From the NCBI GenBank assembly GCA_018623675.1, contig JAAZVJ010000073.1, positions 1 through 5,757 of the forward strand: DNA of 5,757 bases. The letters run 5' to 3'. How positions within the stretch are numbered: the stretch's first letter is position 1; every line of letters begins with the position of its first letter. The notes under the pieces were generated by a model. The model searched no databases, had not been told where the DNA came from, and worked only from the letters and a program-made list of their open reading frames with translations. The stretch comes from Synechococcus sp. HW_metabat.54 (lineage in GTDB: Bacteria; Cyanobacteriota; Cyanobacteriia; PCC-6307; Cyanobiaceae). Positions 4,711 through 5,757 of this stretch are shown here, one piece after another. The position numbers and the translations under genes were made by a program.

Positions 4711-5757
4711 CTATGGCAGCGCCAGAGCCGTGCCTTCCCGGCGGGGGTCCGCGGCCCCATGCCATTGGCCATTGATCCACTGCACCAGGGCGGTGCCGCT
4801 GCCGATGGGCTGCAGGCGCATGGGCTGATCGTTGGCTTTGAGTTGTTCCACCGATAGGGGCCAGGGCAGCGGTGGCGTGCTCTCCAGCACCAAGGTTCCG
4901 CGGCGGTTGGAGAGGTGGGGCAATCCCACGGCTTGCTCGGGTGGTTGCTTCCAGATCAGCGAAGCCAGCAGCACCCGGCTGAGCAGGTGGGGAATGCTGC
5001 GGCCGCCAGGGCTGCCCAGGGCCAGCACCGGCTTGCCCTGCCGGAACACCAGCGTGGGCGCCATCGACGACATGGGCCGCCGGCCCGGCAGGCGCCGGTT
5101 GGCCACTGGCAGACCTTGCAAGGTGGGCTTAAAGGCGAAGTCGGTGAGTTGGTTGTTCATCACCATGCCGGCCACCAGGTGCCGACTGCCAAAGATCGTC
5201 TCCACAGAAGAGGTGTAGACGGCGATGTTGCCGCTGCCATCCACGATCGTGATCTGGGTGGTGCCTTCTTCTTTGCTTGGGGCGGGCCGGCCAAAGGGGT
5301 AGCGGCTCACCCCTGGCGGCAGACCCGGTTCAGGGGCTGTTTTGCCTGCGGCCTGCATCGCCTTGGCGCGCTGCTGGATGTAGGCGGGATCGAGCAGGGC
5401 CGCGGCGGGAACGGCGCCATCGATGGGGTCGTGCACCCAATAGAGCCGGTCGGCATCGGCCCAGGCCTGGGCTTGGCCCAGTTGGCGCCACACCCTTGGA
5501 TCGCTCGGGGTGGATCCCGCCAAGGGGGTGCTCTGGTTCAGCAGGGCCAAGGTTTGTAGCAGCCCCATCCCGCCACTGCTCGGGGCCGGCATGGTGCAGA
5601 TCCTGTGCTGCAGCTGCTGGCTGCACAGGGGCTCGCGCCGCACCACCGCGTAGCGGCTCAGATCCGCTGGGGTCCAGCCTCGGAAGCTGGGGGTGGTGTT
5701 TTGCAAGGCATTCACCCCGCGCAGGATCTGCTGCGCCAGCGGCCCCTGGTAGAAAGC
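4711..5757 (-). CDS. ggt: Gamma-glutamyltransferase, 3' part
   Basis: The frame is open to the right edge, so the 5' part lies outside the window; 348 residues are seen, ending at TAG (4711-4713). The enzyme transfers or hydrolyses the gamma-glutamyl group of glutathione and related compounds, normally in the periplasm, and matures by cutting itself into large and small subunits. Visible family signatures: AFYQGPLAQQI at the edge, MPAPSSGGMGLLQ, DPIDG, then the cleavage and nucleophile site EGTTQITIVD (first Thr is window residue 166, codon 5260-5262), MNNQLTDF, the oxyanion/binding motif PMSSMAP, and GSPGGRSIP. The small subunit would be about 183 residues, close to the usual 185-190. The lid-loop segment between TDF and PMSSM looks about five residues shorter than in the E. 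coli enzyme but keeps ANxxxPGxRP. The gene is very GC-rich (77% at 5041-5100). Confidence 0.94.
   Translation of the reverse strand, partial: AFYQGPLAQQILRGVNALQNTTPSFRGWTPADLSRYAVVRREPLCSQQLQHRICTMPAPSSGGMGLLQTLALLNQSTPLAGSTPSDPRVWRQLGQAQAWADADRLYWVHDPIDGAVPAAALLDPAYIQQRAKAMQAAGKTAPEPGLPPGVSRYPFGRPAPSKEEGTTQITIVDGSGNIAVYTSSVETIFGSRHLVAGMVMNNQLTDFAFKPTLQGLPVANRRLPGRRPMSSMAPTLVFRQGKPVLALGSPGGRSIPHLLSRVLLASLIWKQPPEQAVGLPHLSNRRGTLVLESTPPLPWPLSVEQLKANDQPMRLQPIGSGTALVQWINGQWHGAADPRREGTALALP

Noticed and set aside
4915..5559. 214-codon open frame on the plus strand
   Set aside because: It is antisense to the gamma-glutamyltransferase gene; its Gly/His/Arg/Gln-rich composition with no motif marks it as a shadow.

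Overview
The window looks like a piece of a GC-rich unicellular cyanobacterial chromosome, most likely from the Synechococcus/Cyanobium group. This is inferred from a complete orange carotenoid protein (OCP) photoprotection cassette, a protochlorophyllide-reductase-like gene, high GC in the flanking genes, and start codons that mostly lack a Shine-Dalgarno sequence. No RNA gene, insertion sequence or CRISPR array was seen.

Layout from left to right: (1) 2-595, + strand, is the 3' part of a gene for a short-chain dehydrogenase closely related to light-dependent protochlorophyllide oxidoreductase (POR). It ends at a strong hairpin terminator (605-632) in the convergent gap. (2) 742-2804, - strand, is the photoprotection cluster, transcribed ocp -> crtW -> frp. 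OCP is the light-activated quencher of the phycobilisome. CrtW is the beta-carotene ketolase that makes the ketocarotenoid OCP must bind. The fluorescence recovery protein FRP switches the quencher off again. ocp and crtW overlap; frp follows after a 50-odd bp gap. (3) 2805-2990 is the ocp upstream region, with a possible promoter, a repeated TGTAAC element and a long inverted repeat. (4) 2991-3377, - strand, is a small exported protein of unknown function. (5) 3606-4541, - strand, is a 311-residue RTX calcium-binding repeat protein of the type I secretion kind, with its own intrinsic terminator. About 100 bp upstream of it is a perfect CRP-type dyad, TGTGA-N6-TCACA. (6) 4711-5757, - strand, is the 3' part of a gamma-glutamyltransferase gene that runs off the right edge.

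Taken together, the centre of the window encodes a self-contained make-pigment, quench and recover module for light-stress protection. The most notable signals beyond routine annotation are the perfect CRP-like site before the RTX gene, the loss of the POR active-site cysteine in the POR-like protein, the dyad symmetry upstream of ocp, and a marked drop in GC from ocp to crtW. I do not see evidence for a wholly new multi-gene system. The OCP/CrtW/FRP set is a known arrangement.
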